Shown one piece after another: positions 1-41,996 of a stretch of 64,000 bases of DNA. The DNA comes from Rostratula benghalensis (lineage: Eukaryota > Chordata > Aves > Charadriiformes > Rostratulidae), in contig VXAI01000013.1 in assembly GCA_013399305.1 (NCBI GenBank), positions 3,149,850 through 3,213,849 of the forward strand, in the 5' to 3' direction. Position numbers and translations under genes: made by a program. The notes beneath the pieces were generated by a model that saw only the letters and a list, made by a program, of their open reading frames with translations, was not told where the DNA came from and made no database searches. Numbering within the stretch: the first letter of the stretch is position 1; each line of letters starts with the position of its first letter.

Positions 1-2210
1 TGAGATCAGACTGAATTGGATTAGATTGGGTTGGTACCATGAGTGTCTCTCAGATGAGAGCCTTGCTGCTGCAGGCACTGAGCAAACACAGCAAGAGACA
101 TGTCCTGCTCACTCCGAGCATCTGCGCATTCTCAAAGAGGACCTGAGCAATTTCTTTCACTGCATTTCATTCGGGTGCCTCACTGGATGCCTCACTGGCT
201 GCCTCATTTTACCTCTCAAAGACAACAGCACATTGAAAATGTTTCAATGAAAGGTGCATGCCTTGCATGCCTGGGTGAACTAGAAAACTCCAGCATGGAA
301 ATGTAACAAGGTTAAGTGTAAAGGAGCCCTGTTTGCAGAGCAGGATAGCAGCAGACAAAAACAATGAATCCTTAAATTGCTTTCCTTGTCCCCACTTACC
401 TTCTTGCAGAGGGATGTTCTTCCTTGTAGCTAAAAAGCATGCATCACTCCCATGCCCAAGAGCTGCACGTGGTTGCTAGGTGGCAATGCAGTTTTTAGAT
501 CATTATGTTACTATCCCAGAGAGCTGCAAATAATCTGTGCACAAGAGCTGCTCGTTAACTGGTAGTCCACAAAGTTTCAAAGAGTGTCTGTATGACAGTA
601 GTCCTCCTCCCTTGATCTTTCTCCAACCCATGCTTCTGAATTCTTAAAAATATTTAGGAGATTTTAAGTGCTGTAGTCCATGAAACGGCTTCTGGTATTC
701 TTTGACTTAAACAACCAGATGCCCTATAGTGTATTCAAGAGATGGGGAATTAATCAGTAGAGACAGCAGGTGTTATCAGCCCTTATTCTTTCCCTGGTAC
801 CAGCAGGGACCATCTAAAGCCCTACAGGAGTATTTCACACCAAGATCCAGTGAATGGCAGCATCTAACAGATGCCTCACTCTCTGATAGCCTTAGCTGAA
901 ACAGACCAGAAGCATCTGATATTTGTATTTGAACAGCAGATCAGAAAGTAGGAAGCTCAAAGAATCCTACCCAGCTCATACGCCCAGTAGTTCTGAACCA
1001 AGAACAAAGTAGATCTTCTGAATACATTTTGCAGGACACATATTAGAGCTTACCCTCAGTGTAAACCTGTAAAAAACCCCTAGAAAATAATCAAGAAGTG
1101 AAATTGTGAGCCACATTTGGCCCACACCGCATTAACAAAATTTAGCATGAACAATGAATCGTCAATGCAATGAAGACTAATAATTAAGGAGACATTCTTG
1201 CTCTAAAAGAGTCAGGGGGCAGAGGTTTCCAGGGCAAAGGTCCTATGTATACTACTAGAATTCTGTTAACTCAGGTTTCCCTGCCCAACTCAAAGAGGTA
1301 TGGCCACTGACTTTAGCTTGTAAAATCCGGCCAAGGAACGCAACTGCATTTAAGGACTAAAATCCTGTCCTTAAGAACAAAGCAGAGATGTCTGGTAAAA
1401 TCCAGGATGCTGCAAGAAAAAATTAGGTGGCAGGAGGACAATCAGATTAGCTCTGTGGCTGACTTAAAGTTTGGAAAATGGAAGAAAGGTTGGGATCTGT
1501 GGTCTGACTGATTTCCAAAATAAACTACATCTGTAGGTCGTATTACGTGAAATGTAACTACAATATTAAGTTTCATACAGTTCCCTTATACCAAAAATAC
1601 TATTTTGGGGAGAGAGTATACATTTGGGAATACATATGGGGAAAATAAGACCATTATTGTGTAAAAACCAACACCCTGACCTTTATTTTTCACAATACAT
1701 TTCAAGTACATGCAGAAGGTGTTTACATTTCTCTTTAAGGCAAACAGAAACTGGGTTCTTGTTCCTGAGTTGCTCAGCACCAGTAGAAATAGCAAATACA
1801 AACTTAGGAAATGTTGTCTCTCCCTTCGAAGCAGCAGCTGCCTCCCACGCAAAATGCTTCAGCTTTCACCTTGCATTTCTTCTAACGAGCTATTTATACC
1901 ACCAACCTCTATTGCTGTCTGGAGCCATTTCTGCAGGTTTCAATCTCTTAGTAGAAATATCATGCCAAGACGTGACAAACTTTCTATGTTTATTATTTTA
2001 CCTTGCAGACTGTTTGGTGACTAGACAGCACAGCAGTACTTCTGCCTTTGCTGGTACCTGCATCAAGGTCTTCTCCTCAGTTATTTCAAGAGATCTGCAT
2101 TCCCTCTATATCTAGAAAAAACTAGCATTATCTTTCCATGTTTTTCTCATGTGGGCTACCTGCTTTGCCAATACTATGTCAAGATTAAGAGAGGGAAACA
2201 TTCACCTCAG

Positions 2211-2256
2211 CCAATGGAGGTTTCTGGGGCTTGACGTCATTAAGCTAAAGGGCGGG
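2211..2256 (+). promoter_or_regulatory. Promoter-like CCAAT / CRE / GC-box cluster
   Basis: CCAAT at 2211-2215, a perfect palindromic cAMP response element TGACGTCA at 2232-2239, and GGGCGGG at 2250-2256, which reads into GGCGGGAA (E2F-like). They lie within 46 bp in otherwise AT-rich DNA, in the order expected for a plus-strand promoter. There is no supported transcript. Confidence 0.3.
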
Positions 2257-2423
2257 AAGTGAAAAGGCCCATTGAAGTCTTGGCATTTACAAAGAAAACA
2301 CAAACCCATTTCTCAAAGAAAAATCACACTAACATTTGCATTATCTCAAGACTTTAGAAATTTGCTAGAATTCAGGATGTTGAATTTCCATTTAAAATAC
2401 AAAGGAAGCATTCATGGGTACAA

Positions 2424-2655
2424 GTTGGAACACAGGAGGTTCCACTTAAATATGAGGAAAAACTTCTTCAGTGAGGGTGACGGAGCACTGGAAAGGGCTG
2501 CCCAGAGAGGTTGTGGAGTCTCCTTCTCTGGAGACATTCAAAACCCGTCTGGACGCGTTCCTGTGTGACCTGATCCAGGTGTTCCTGCTCCTGCAGGGGG
2601 ATTGGACTGGATGATCTTTCAAGGTCCCTTCCAATCCCTGATATTCTGTGATTCT
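2424..2655 (+). repeat. CR1 LINE 3' fragment
   Basis: Typical CR1 3' end, running from a frame encoding [10 protein letters not shown] through GGATTGGACTGGATGATC to the terminal ATTCTGTGATTCT octamers. 5'-truncated, sense on plus. Confidence 0.9.
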
Positions 2656-4474
2656 CGAAGAATTTTGTGACATTCTTCCAATACCCTCCCCACTGGCTCT
2701 ATCAAGCCCACCAATTCCAATGGGCACTTTTCTTCCACAACTTTTAAGAGGGTCACAGGTCCTGATCCTAAACCGGAAAACAACCCTTCAGTAAAAAATA
2801 AAGTTCCAGTTTCTATTTAACATCAAAGCGTGATCCAAGCAGAGGTTGACAGTGCAAAATAGGGCACAACTCGTTGGTGCAACTTTCTCAGTGACCTGTA
2901 GTGTGGAAAAATGTTTTGTTTCAAATTACACTCTCTGCTTTTCTTTTTTTTTTCATTTCTGAAACTATAGTTATTTTGTCATGTACGTCAATAAGTCAAA
3001 GTTTCTTTCACCATTTAGTCTCTCTACATGCCCATCTCTGCTAATCAAACCATATCACTATTTTTAAAGAGATGCTAATATTTGCAGGTGTTAAACATTC
3101 ATTGAAAGAAACAGAACAACTGTACCTTGATTAAATTTCTGGTTTAAACTGGTTATTAAAGCAACAAACCCCAAGTAATGTCTTGCTTCTTTTTCAGTTA
3201 CTACCTGCTAGGATCAAATGTCTTTCTTCACAACTGTTTCACTTAGTGGTAACACACAACAGCATACTCCAGTGGGAATAATCCACATTCAGATAGTCAG
3301 ATGCATAGAGATTACCTTTAACAAGAACAAGCAATCTTCTTCACCAAAGCTTTGCCAAATTTTTTCCTGCCTCTGAGAAATTATTACAAACTAAGCATTT
3401 AGGAAAATACAATAAATGAACCCAGACAATAAAAGGAACCCATGAATTGTCGTAACCAATATCCCATCAGGAAGCTTACTCTCTCTGGTAAGACATCTCC
3501 CAACAGAAGGTCTGAGGTTTTCCCCCCACCCCAGGTCAGACAAATTCAAAAGGCTAAAAAGAAGAATCAGTTGTTGCTCTGCACCTGCCAACACCTCTAT
3601 ACACTGAACAAAACAGCAGCTTGCTGCAGGTATTCCCAATGAACAGCTGTAGCGTAGCATTTTCCCCCTCATTTTGTCCTCTACAATGTGACCCACGTGC
3701 AGGTTTATTTCTGAAATCAGTGCTGTTGATTCTGTAACCAGTACATCCTCTGAAAAGATGTACTTTTTCAGTGATCCTTTCCATACAAAGATGCTAAAGA
3801 GATTACAAAATTTCAGAAAGTCTTAACTTCTCCCCGGAAATCCTTGATCCCTAGTCTACACAAGGAGACTGCACTGCATTCAGAGGAAAATGTTGTACCC
3901 CTTGACAGGGATTATTTATCTAGTGACTGTTCATCATTTGTCAAATCTTGTCCTGCTGCACTGGTTACTTTAAAAAAATAAATCTGTGACACTGACACTT
4001 CTCTGCTTCTTACCTCTTGCCCAGACCTGTCAGAACTGTCCCAGCTCAGGTTCTCCTCCATTCACATAGGTCACAGGACATAGGCATTTGTTCAGGCTGT
4101 GTCCCTGTGCACCAGCTGAGGCAGCAGAAGTTGATTGGTCCCTCCAGGCATCTTACCAAGGTGAAATATTCCAGAGGAAGTCACACAAATACTTCTTGCA
4201 TTCAATACAGTTCAATGGCCTTAGAGAGCACCTCTCTGGCATACTGGTACTGTGGGGCTGGTACTCTTCTGATTTCTGATTTGAAGAATTAGTCCTATCT
4301 GTTTTTTTTGAGGTTATCACAGTTTGAATCCTTTCATGCAGAACGAAGAATTTTGTAGGTAAGAATACATTTCTGCACAGTTTTGAAATGCTACTTCCAA
4401 AGGCACCAACTTTCACATGCAGAGTAAAAGACATTGCTCTTTCTTACAGTGAAGAGGAAACAGATTACATCCAG

Positions 4475-4480
4475 TTTATT
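4475..4480 (-). terminator. MAPK12: Candidate MAPK12 poly(A) signal
   Basis: AATAAA on the minus strand, 87 nt beyond the stop codon. It would give a short 3' UTR of about 110-120 nt. Further distal sites cannot be excluded. Confidence 0.4.
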
Positions 4481-4566
4481 TATAAAAGTTCTATACACGT
4501 GAAATATCACAAACATTTACAACTTTCCTGCTATCTTCTGAGGTTGGAAAAGATTGAGTCATACAA

Positions 4567-35021
<30,455 letters not shown>

Positions 35022-35083
35022 GGCGTTGCGGCCCCCCACCGCCACCCGCCGACAAAGAGCCCGGGCCGGGGCCGGGCGAGGGG

Positions 35084-35589
35084 NNNNNNNNNNNNNNNNN
35101 NNNNNNNNNNNNNNNNNNNNNNNNNNNNNNNNNNNNNNNNNNNNNNNNNNNNNNNNNNNNNNNNNNNNNNNNNNNNNNNNNNNNNNNNNNNNNNNNNNNN
35201 NNNNNNNNNNNNNNNNNNNNNNNNNNNNNNNNNNNNNNNNNNNNNNNNNNNNNNNNNNNNNNNNNNNNNNNNNNNNNNNNNNNNNNNNNNNNNNNNNNNN
35301 NNNNNNNNNNNNNNNNNNNNNNNNNNNNNNNNNNNNNNNNNNNNNNNNNNNNNNNNNNNNNNNNNNNNNNNNNNNNNNNNNNNNNNNNNNNNNNNNNNNN
35401 NNNNNNNNNNNNNNNNNNNNNNNNNNNNNNNNNNNNNNNNNNNNNNNNNNNNNNNNNNNNNNNNNNNNNNNNNNNNNNNNNNNNNNNNNNNNNNNNNNNN
35501 NNNNNNNNNNNNNNNNNNNNNNNNNNNNNNNNNNNNNNNNNNNNNNNNNNNNNNNNNNNNNNNNNNNNNNNNNNNNNNNNNNNNNNNNN
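35084..35589. other. Assembly gap (506 N)
   Basis: A run of N lies directly upstream of the MAPK12 start codon. The flank on the left is a GC-rich island; the flank on the right begins inside a CR1 piece. Confidence 0.99.
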
Positions 35590-35709
35590 TCACCACCCTC
35601 AGAATGAAAAATTTCTTCCTGCTATCTAATCTAAATCTCTCCTCTTCCAGTTGGAATCCACTACCCTTTGTGCTAGAACTACATGTCCTTGTAAAAAGTC
35701 TCTCTCCAG
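35590..35709 (-). repeat. CR1 LINE fragment at gap edge
   Basis: Begins at the first base after the N run. It matches 47560-47679 with one difference in 120 bases. The remainder is hidden in the gap. Confidence 0.85.
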
Positions 35710-36746
35710 CTTTCAAGTCCTGGCCACAGACCTGAAAGGAAACCCATCCCAGGGCTCTGGTTGTGCCTGTGCTCCCTGCTGTGCAGTACTCTGCGTGGAA
35801 CTGGTCGTGCTGCCCTGGTTTGGGTCATCTAAGACTCAACTGGCTTTTCCATGAAAGTGTTGAAGAACACAGGGGGCTGTAAACTGATGAGAGCTGGGGG
35901 TGTAAAAGGGAGCTTTCGGATGACCTTTGCACCAAGGTGTACAGCTGAGGGCTTCTCAGTTCATCTCAGAGCCAGACCCCAGGTTTCAACAATATTTCAT
36001 GTAGCTAAATAGAAACAAGCCCACACTTGATTCAGTTGCCCAGAGCAAGCGGCCCCTTGCATGGTTGGTGAGATCTGAAGCAGTTCAAGCAGCAGCTTGA
36101 AACAGTTGCAGGGCTGGAGTACAGAGGACAGTCACCTTCTCATGGCTCTGATGTAAATAGGCCTGGACAGGCACGTGTAAGGCAAAGACCCACTTAAAAA
36201 AAATGTTTTACATGTTCTCTGTATTAATATAATTAAAATTCTTGTCCTTCAGGGTCTGCTAAAACCTTTGTTTTGTCTGACTTCACCCCTGAGCAATGTT
36301 GCTGAGGTTAGATAACTCAGACTTGCTGTCACTGGAGTTCAATTTGTGGCTTAGCTTTTTCAAAAGGGGAAATCTGGCAAAGTTTTGTTGTTTCTGATGC
36401 CTTTTTCATAGTTTCCATGGGTCCAAACCTTATCCTGCCTGACCGCTGAATGTGGAAGGGTGGCCCTGCCCTTCCCTCCCCCCTCCTGATATTTACGTGC
36501 CAGGTACAGGAGGAAAATGTCCTTCCAACCAACAGCTGTGTGCTCCAGCACTGATCTCTGTTGATGGGTGACCTGCTGGCTTAGTGAGAATGGAAACCAA
36601 CCTTCTGACATTTGGCAGGTAATGTGAGGGCTATGTCAAGTGTTAGATTAACGGTAAACATTTGCTTTTAGAATCCATTGTCCTACCAGATTTATATATT
36701 TATTTTAAATTTCTGACATCCCTTTTATATCATGTTTGCCATTCAG

Positions 36747-37295
36747 ATGATGGCTGGAGTGAAATATGGATACGGGTGAGGGGAAGGACAGATCAGCTTC
36801 CACTCAGTTTTGAGCCAGTCCATTAGTTAAATTACTTCTAATGACAAATACGAATGTTTCTAATACAATAAGGATTAGTCCTGCTTTTGATCCCTCACCT
36901 ACTTTTCCTTTATCTACTTGTGGCAAAATGATGCTTTTTGACTGCTTGGTTTTTTATCAAGGCAGAAAGTGGCTGATTTTGATACAGTAGATGAAAGTAC
37001 TAACCCAGTACTGAGACAACATCACTCTTATGCAGAAGCTGAGAATATTACAGAGCAACTTTGGTAAGAGATTTTAAATTAGTTGGCAAAAAATGGGTGC
37101 TGGGTTTTTTTCATATTTTTCCTTTATGTAAGTATTTAAGTATACTTTGATATAGATGGGTGAGGTAGCAGTGTAGATCCTATGCAAGACCACCTTTCCC
37201 CATCAGGTCACACATATTGCAGGTTGAACTTATAAACTTTCTGAAAAGACTATGAAATCAGGACTTTTGTAATGAGGGAAGCTATGTCTAATAAA
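36747..37295 (+). CDS. Speculative compact three-exon gene, unknown product (59 aa model)
   Basis: I do not recognise this product and propose it only as a gene model. Exon A is 36747-36775 (after TTTGCCATTCAG, donor GTGAGG). Exon B is 36962-37063 (after TTTATCAAG, donor GTAAGAG). Exon C starts at 37207 (after CCTTTCCCCATCAG) with stop TGA at 37253-37255, and an AATAAA follows at 37290-37295. The phases agree across both junctions. The 59-residue reading begins MMAGVKYGYGQKVADFDTVD, continues with an acidic stretch including YAEAENITEQL, and ends WSHILQVELINFLKRL, which could form an amphipathic helix. It points away from the MAPK12 promoter, so a first exon could lie in the N gap. Chance is a real alternative, because short open exons with decent splice sites are common. 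Confidence 0.25.
37290..37295 (+). terminator. Candidate poly(A) signal for the plus-strand model
   Basis: AATAAA, 35 nt after the stop codon of the speculative plus-strand reading frame. Confidence 0.25.
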
Positions 37296-40157
37296 ACAAT
37301 TCAAAACATCTATGAAGGGAGTGAGATGAGAAACTTGGATGATAGATCTTACGGCAGTGTCACAGAAAGTGTGAGCCTCAGCATCCTGCTCGGCTGGGCT
37401 GGAGGCACGGTGGTGTGTTTTCCCAGAGACAGTCTGTCACAATGAGACTGATAGGGTACTTCGGGCATGTCTTATCCCAGGCAGTGTGTGCTTGACAGGG
37501 TAAATTAACAAAGGAATGCTATCAGATGTTTTTGCTTTTGGCAGATGTTCATGGCAAAGTTTATAGAACAAAAAGGGACCTTCTTCAGACATCATGAATA
37601 AAAGATAATAGATACATTAATTATGCAAAATTCCCACTTTTCTAATGCCCATCCCATAAAAGGAAGCTTGGCAAGGTTGTTACCAGGAAGTAACATTCGT
37701 TTTGATACCTCAGGGCTTTTTTTAAAGAGCCAACTTTCCACATGTTGGAAGGCTGCCATCAGCTGCACAGCATATGAGGTAGCCGGGAGGCGCACAGTAG
37801 TCTTTTTAATCCCTCCGGGGACCAAGAGCTCCATTTGCACTCTGGCCTGGACCTCAGGCTTCAGTGCTGGAGCAGGAGCTCTTCAAGAGAGCAGTGAGAA
37901 AGCTAACCATGTTTTCCTGAGCAATTCTGCATATATGGAGTCTGGTGACACAGTCTGGTGGCAACACTGCTCACGACAAACTGTTAATTAGCAATGATAA
38001 AATGGCACAGCTCAGTTTGTCAGGAGCTGAGCTGGGGGCCCTGGGTGGAGGAGGTGTATCTGTGTGAGCAGGGAGAGGGGCTGGGACCTTGATCACCAGC
38101 CCAAGTACTGACAAGGTGGATTCAACAAGGAGACCATACAAATTCCTTGGAAAAATCAAGCATCTTCCCACCTTTCTCTTTGTTTATGTCTTTCACACAC
38201 TAATTTTATTTTTGATATACTAACTGACATATGAACATACCTTAAATGTCAATAAACTGACTGAATCAATAGCTTATTTCTAGAATATTATTTTTTAACC
38301 AGCTTTCTATATCCCTACCTTCAAAAAGTCCTCTCTTCTTGTCTACTTAGATCCATTGCCCTAGAGGAAGTGAGCCCATTTTATTTATTACAAGAAACAA
38401 GAAGCAAAACTTAAATCAAAAAAATGAATCTCAGTTTTTATCTGAAAACATTCCTTTGCTATTGTGTCCCCACCCTTCCCCAGTGGAGCTACTGCCAACT
38501 ATTTTGCAACTTCTCTGGTTTTGTCTCCCTGACCCCTGAGCAGGGCTCTTCGGTTCCAGTTTCTGTGACAGGAAGGGTCCTCACCATGTGGTGAGAGTGC
38601 TCGGCCATCAGTAGAAAAGAATAAATCTATATGCACCACCTCAATGAGTCGGTTGTTTTGTTTGACCTGGCCATTTCATGAGATCAAGTGAGAACTTAGC
38701 AAGTAACTGTTTACTACCCCCTTACCCCTGCTTGCTGGAGGTGGGTGGAGGAAGGCTCTGCCAAGTGCAGAGGGTAGCAGGCAGCTATGTATAAATTAAC
38801 TGCTTTAACACTCCTAACTCTTTCTCCTCAGAGCTTCCCGAAAGGTCCTCTTCATACTCATTTCTACAATTAACTGTAGGATTTTCATTTTGAAAGTGTC
38901 ACAGATGATCACAAATTGAGATGCTATTGCGCACTCAGGAAAAAATACTGTTGTGTTGAAGAGTTTCCCCATTTCAGTGCAAAAAACATACAGAAAGAAC
39001 ATGAAAATACATTGTTGACAGCCTTATGTGTTTGTCATTGCGCAGTTGTGCACATCATCTGTTTAAATCACCAAAAGCTTGGTGTTACTCCAACCCTGTC
39101 CTTCCCATCCTCCTTAATTGCATTCATTTGCTGTGTATCCATCTCAACCTAATGAGAGAGATGGACAGAACAGGAGATTGTGGTGATATTTTTGCACAGA
39201 ATATAATGTAACTAGGGTTTATGCTTGACTTGAGCCTTCGGGCTCTATTATAAAATAAGAATGAAATAGGAATATATTATCTTAGTGCTAATCTACAGGA
39301 TTTTATTCAATAAGGAGCAAAGTATGGCTCAGTAGAGGCTGCCAGTTATGGCAGATTCAATGTGTATTTGTCTCAGGGCTGCCACTGTGGCTCAGTATTT
39401 CTACTCTGCTTAGTATTACTGAAACCTAAAAGGACTAGCTAAAACCTCCATACTGTGGCATACATCTTAATTTGTGACAATAATTGAAGCTGGGGGACCA
39501 TGTGAGTGTAAAATGAGGCATTTGTATGCACGGAGGATTGAAGCCTAATTGAACAGTTTCATTCATTATGTAGAAATTTCCCATCTAATGGATTAAGTGT
39601 CAGATTGGTTGGAAGAGCAGCGTTTGCATCGGAAGATCACAATATATTCCCTCCTTGCCATGAAAACTTAGACCCCTTTAGGCAAATCAGTTCAATATTT
39701 TCTCTTACGGCAGAAAGAAGGTCAGTGGCAGCCACGCTAATGCAGCTTTCTGAGTCTCCCGATAGCAGTCCCATAAAAACCCTGATGCTTTTTTGCCCAG
39801 ACTCATAAATTAATGATACTTGGTACTCTCTCACGTGCGAGCGTGCTGATTTTCTGAGGACCAGCTTTCAAGAGCAGCGTTACATCCATAAACAGTAGCA
39901 GCACGGTTCAAGTGTAAGAGAAACAAGCGGCTGCTTTTAAAGCAAAGAGAGGTGTTGCTCTGAGCTCCTTCCTAAGGAGACTGATCTAGCGAGGGCTGAC
40001 CTCCTTTTCTGCTGCTACCAAAAGACACAATTTACTCAAATTGCAGTGCAATTATCTTGTAGCGAGAGCTACATCTTTACCACTCCTCATCTGTCAGGGA
40101 TTCTTGGGCCAAGTCAGAAATTTGCAGATGTAGGAAAGGATACTCAAATAATTTGGC

Positions 40158-40337
40158 AGAGCACTGGAACAGGCTGCCCAGAGACATGGTGGAGTCTCCG
40201 TCTCTGGAGACAGTCAAAATCCTCCTGGACACATTCCTGTACAACCTGCTCTAGGAGGACCTGCTCTGGCAGGGGGATTGGACTGGATGATCTCCAGAGG
40301 TCCCTTCCATCCCCATATCATTCTGTGATCCTGTGAT
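40158..40337 (+). repeat. CR1 LINE 3' fragment
   Basis: Plus-oriented, from CAGAGCACTGGAACAGGCTG to the terminal ATTCTGTGATCCTGTGAT octamers; heavily 5'-truncated. Confidence 0.92.
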
Positions 40338-41965
40338 TTGTGCCTGCAGCTGAATACAGTACCTTTTTTAACAGATTCACCTTTGACCAGGTCCCAGGAG
40401 TTGGGAAGGTGGATGTTTGTTTGCTTGTTATGATCCAGGAGCACACGTGACGGGAAGAAAGGAAGGAAGGCTTTTTATTGGCGGCTCCCCACCTCTGCCC
40501 TTGAAAGCATTGTCCCCCTCTTGTCCCTAGGGTGAGCCCAGTGTGTCAGGTCCTGCAGTGTACTGACCCCTCTTCCCTCTTGCTTTCATCTTTAGCACCA
40601 CATTGAGTAATAGGACTTCTGCAACAATGCTACCTAATTAATGACTCTTGACCTACTGGTGCACAATATATATTTTCATTTATCAGTGCCGATCACCTGA
40701 TTTCGTACTATTTTTCCCCTATAAATTCCCCAAATTATTAGTAACCCTGCTGTTTCATGCTTGTGGAGTCACTTTGTACGTTCTCTGTGTATTATGGCAA
40801 GTGATACCCTGTAATGCTGTGCTTTTTCTCTAAACCATCCGGACTTTTTCTCTTCATTAGGGCATTGTAGAGTAGAGATTTATTTAATCTTGTCTTCATT
40901 TCTGCTTTGGCTCTGGTATATCAGATTCCTGCTGATGAGGCAGAGAGTTTAAAAACATAAAGATGCAGATTTAAGAAGAAATGTAGCGTATACATACATG
41001 TCAAAAGATTGAGATGTATGCAAAAGACTTTTTCTTCCTTTTGCAAGACCTTTCACTTCCAGCCAAGATAAAAATTACTAGACTTGAGCTTGCACTTAAC
41101 ACTGATTAGAGTGAGGTACTAAATAGGAGAAGTGATTTCAATTCAGTAGGTGGAGGGATAAGAAGCTCTTGTGACTGAAAGCTGAAATTAGGTAAATTCA
41201 GATTAGAAGTAAATTGTTAACAATGACAGTAATTAACCAGAGAAAGCCCTTGGAGAGTTGTGTTCTCCCCTGGTGGAAACCTAAGATGCCTCCTCTGCCA
41301 GCAGCACCCAGCCGTGCTCCTCTGAGCATCTGTGCTTCGCAGGTGGTCAGGGATGATGAGTGCCCTAATTTAGTGTGGGCTAACACCTATGACACCCTCC
41401 CCAACTGTACGTGTGAGGCACAGAGGGCCTACAAAAGCATGATCGCAATCACGAGAGTAAGAGCGGTGTCAGGAGATTAAAACCCCACGGTTTAAGCAGG
41501 CTCCACTGCAAATTTTTGCAAGTAAAATTTGGGCCATGTAAACAATGCCATAATTAAAGGCATTTTTAGCAAATCATTTTTTAGAAAACAAAGTCCTTAC
41601 TTCTGCATTTATTTGCCCTTTAAATTTTGCTTTTAGGCAATGTGCCATACAGGTTCGCCGAGCCTGACAAAGCCCTTGCTCCTAGATGTTTCCCTCCATT
41701 CGCCTGTTTGTGTTGGTTGACAAACGTTTTTTTTTCTCCATCTGTGCTCAGACGATAAGCATTGTCAGCGCTAAGCCTTCCACCTTGCTGTCCCCCTGGG
41801 GTACCCGCTCTCCAAGTACCCTGCCCTGCTGCTGGAAACCGATAAAACTTCCCACACTGCAGTCCCGTGTTGGATTCCCACAAGGGGGTCTGTTACCTGC
41901 TCTAGCAAAGGAGTTTAATTAGTGGCTTTTGAGGTCTAAGAAATCACCTTCATTTTGCAAATTTG

Positions 41966-41992
<27 letters not shown>
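41966..41992. repeat. A27 homopolymer
   Basis: Twenty-seven consecutive A in the intergenic region, the longest homopolymer in the window. Confidence 0.95.

Positions 41993-41996
<4 letters not shown>

Larger units (their letters stand above)
1..4474. other. MAPK12 downstream flank
   Basis: AT-rich non-coding sequence beyond the MAPK12 3' end. It contains a CR1 piece at 2424-2655 and a CCAAT/CRE/GC-box cluster at 2211-2256. A 163-codon open frame on the plus strand at 1624-2115 has no recognisable homology. No exon of a neighbouring gene could be supported. Confidence 0.6.

Noticed and set aside
1624..2115. 163-codon plus-strand open frame
   Set aside because: It has no recognised homology, no domain pattern and no clear Kozak or promoter context, and its composition (F, S, L and C rich) is like translated AT-rich non-coding DNA.
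37545..37600. Alternative last exon for the plus-strand gene model (acceptor TTTTTGCTTTTGGCAG)
   Set aside because: Joined to exon B it gives an immediate TGA; the acceptor at 37206 gives a longer open end and a nearby AATAAA, so it was preferred, though both remain unproven.
37623..37991. 122-codon plus-strand open frame
   Set aside because: No homology, no splice or poly(A) context linking it to the nearby gene model, and low-complexity composition.
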